Assembly (NCBI RefSeq): GCF_000241955.1
Contig: NC_016835.1
Location: 310,001 to 374,000, forward strand
Direction of reading: 5' to 3'
Source: Rahnella aquatilis CIP 78.65 = ATCC 33071
GTDB taxonomy: Bacteria > Pseudomonadota > Gammaproteobacteria > Enterobacterales > Enterobacteriaceae
Length of the DNA stretch: 64,000 bases
A program made the translations under genes and the position numbers. Positions 63,411 to 64,000 of this stretch are shown piece by piece. The notes beneath the pieces were generated by a model, which saw only the letters and a list, made by a program, of their open reading frames with translations, was not told the origin of the DNA and did not search any database. Numbering within the stretch: position 1 is the stretch's first letter; each line of letters opens with the position of its first letter.

Positions 63411-64000
63411 ATGAACAACAAAACAATCCCGACATCCCTGAATGAACCTCATGTTGATGCGTATCCGACCCCGCCGTTTGAGCATCAGAAACAGCCATTC
63501 CCGGGGCTGGCCAGCAAAATGAACCCGGTACCCGATCACGGCGAGAAAACCTACAAAGGCAGTGCCCGGCTGGAAGGCCGTAAGGCGCTGATTACCGGCG
63601 GTGACTCCGGTATTGGCCGTGCGGTGGCGATTGCCTTCGCCCGTGAAGGTGCACAGGTCGCCATCAATTATCTGCCGGACGAAGAGGCCGATGCCAAAGA
63701 AGTGATCGACCTGCTGTGGGCCGAAGGGCGGAAAGTGATTGCCATTCCGGGGGATATTCGCGACGAGAAATTCTGTCAGCAACTGGTGAAGGAAGCGGAA
63801 GAGAAACTCGGCGGGCTGGATCTGCTCGTCAATAACGCCGGTCGTCAGCAGTTCTGTGATTCGATTAAGGATCTGACCACCGAAGCCTTCGACGCCACGT
63901 TCAAAACTAACGTGTACGCCATGTTCTGGATAACCAAAGCGGCGCTGGAATTCATTCCGCGAGGCGGTGCGATCATTAATACGACTTCTGTTCAGGCGTT
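63411..64000 (+). CDS. YghA-like SDR oxidoreductase, 3' end outside window
   Basis: ATG 63411, seven bases after AAGGAGAG, opens a frame that continues past the window end without stop, at least 196 codons. The N-terminal extension VDAYPTPPFEHQKQPFPGLA, the cofactor motif GGDSGIGRAVAIAFAREGA and LVNNAGRQQFCDSI are typical of YghA-like SDRs with an extended N-terminus. Such enzymes are NAD(P)-dependent aldehyde or alcohol oxidoreductases, often stress-induced. The catalytic Tyr-x3-Lys is not reached. Confidence 0.88.
   Translation, partial: MNNKTIPTSLNEPHVDAYPTPPFEHQKQPFPGLASKMNPVPDHGEKTYKGSARLEGRKALITGGDSGIGRAVAIAFAREGAQVAINYLPDEEADAKEVIDLLWAEGRKVIAIPGDIRDEKFCQQLVKEAEEKLGGLDLLVNNAGRQQFCDSIKDLTTEAFDATFKTNVYAMFWITKAALEFIPRGGAIINTTSVQA

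Overview
The window looks like chromosome from an enterobacterium of the Yersiniaceae type (Rahnella, Ewingella, Rouxiella or Serratia-like). The reasons are near-colinear homologues of E. coli MntR, MntP, Mtr, Kup, DcuS, DcuR, Gcd, YdbC and class I fumarase, a Yersinia/Salmonella-type sit/yfe manganese-iron transporter, moderate GC with AT-rich intergenic islands, and tight ATGA-overlap operons. The genus is an inference from gene content. I saw no rRNA, tRNA, insertion sequence, prophage or CRISPR array. The first gene (MscS-type channel) and the last gene (YghA-like SDR) run off the window.

Layout. 1-5.0 kb: channel, SnoaL-like cyclase, two LysR regulators, a YdbC/PdxI-like aldo-keto reductase and a gene remnant. 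5.1-5.8 kb: mntP with an upstream MntR-type box. 6.1-26.5 kb: a complete type VI secretion (T6SS) operon in the order tssB-C-hcp-E-F-G-vgrG-adaptor candidate-PAAR-A-J-K-L-M-clpV-vasL. It ends in an AT-rich HExxH protease gene with an M35/aspzincin signature, the best effector candidate. 26.6-35 kb: kup, a repeat-bearing lipoprotein, a serine hydrolase, a ROK regulator/MFS/HAD-phosphatase group and two small envelope proteins. 35.2-39.2 kb: mntR and divergent sitABCD with an MntR box between them. 39.4-49.6 kb: a 59-codon gene, mtr with a TrpR-like operator, an intergenic region with a candidate short transcript, pirin, an ABC-F ATPase with an upstream leader peptide, an MFS exporter, a hydrolase-TetR pair with two palindromic operators, an SDR and a DUF3750 protein.

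49.8-60.0 kb is a coherent anaerobic C4-dicarboxylate module. It holds a class I fumarase, a DASS antiporter (TtdT/CitT type), a three-domain cytoplasmic NADH:fumarate reductase (OYE-like, FMN_bind and FAD domains), ApbE, which would attach FMN to that reductase, and DcuS/DcuR. A perfect FNR-type dyad lies in the divergent control region. The likely logic is: import malate or tartrate in exchange for succinate, dehydrate malate to fumarate, and reduce fumarate with NADH as a soluble redox sink under fumarate-sensing control. The window closes with an RcnB-like periplasmic protein, PQQ glucose dehydrogenase and the truncated SDR.

The two systems most worth attention are the T6SS with its possible M35-type effector and no visible immunity gene, and the flavinylated fumarate reductase module. 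Several regulatory elements are clear by eye: two MntR boxes, two TetR operators, a ROK-type operator on a strong promoter, the ABC-F leader peptide and a TrpR-like operator. All calls come from reading sequence and translated proteins; no database search was run.
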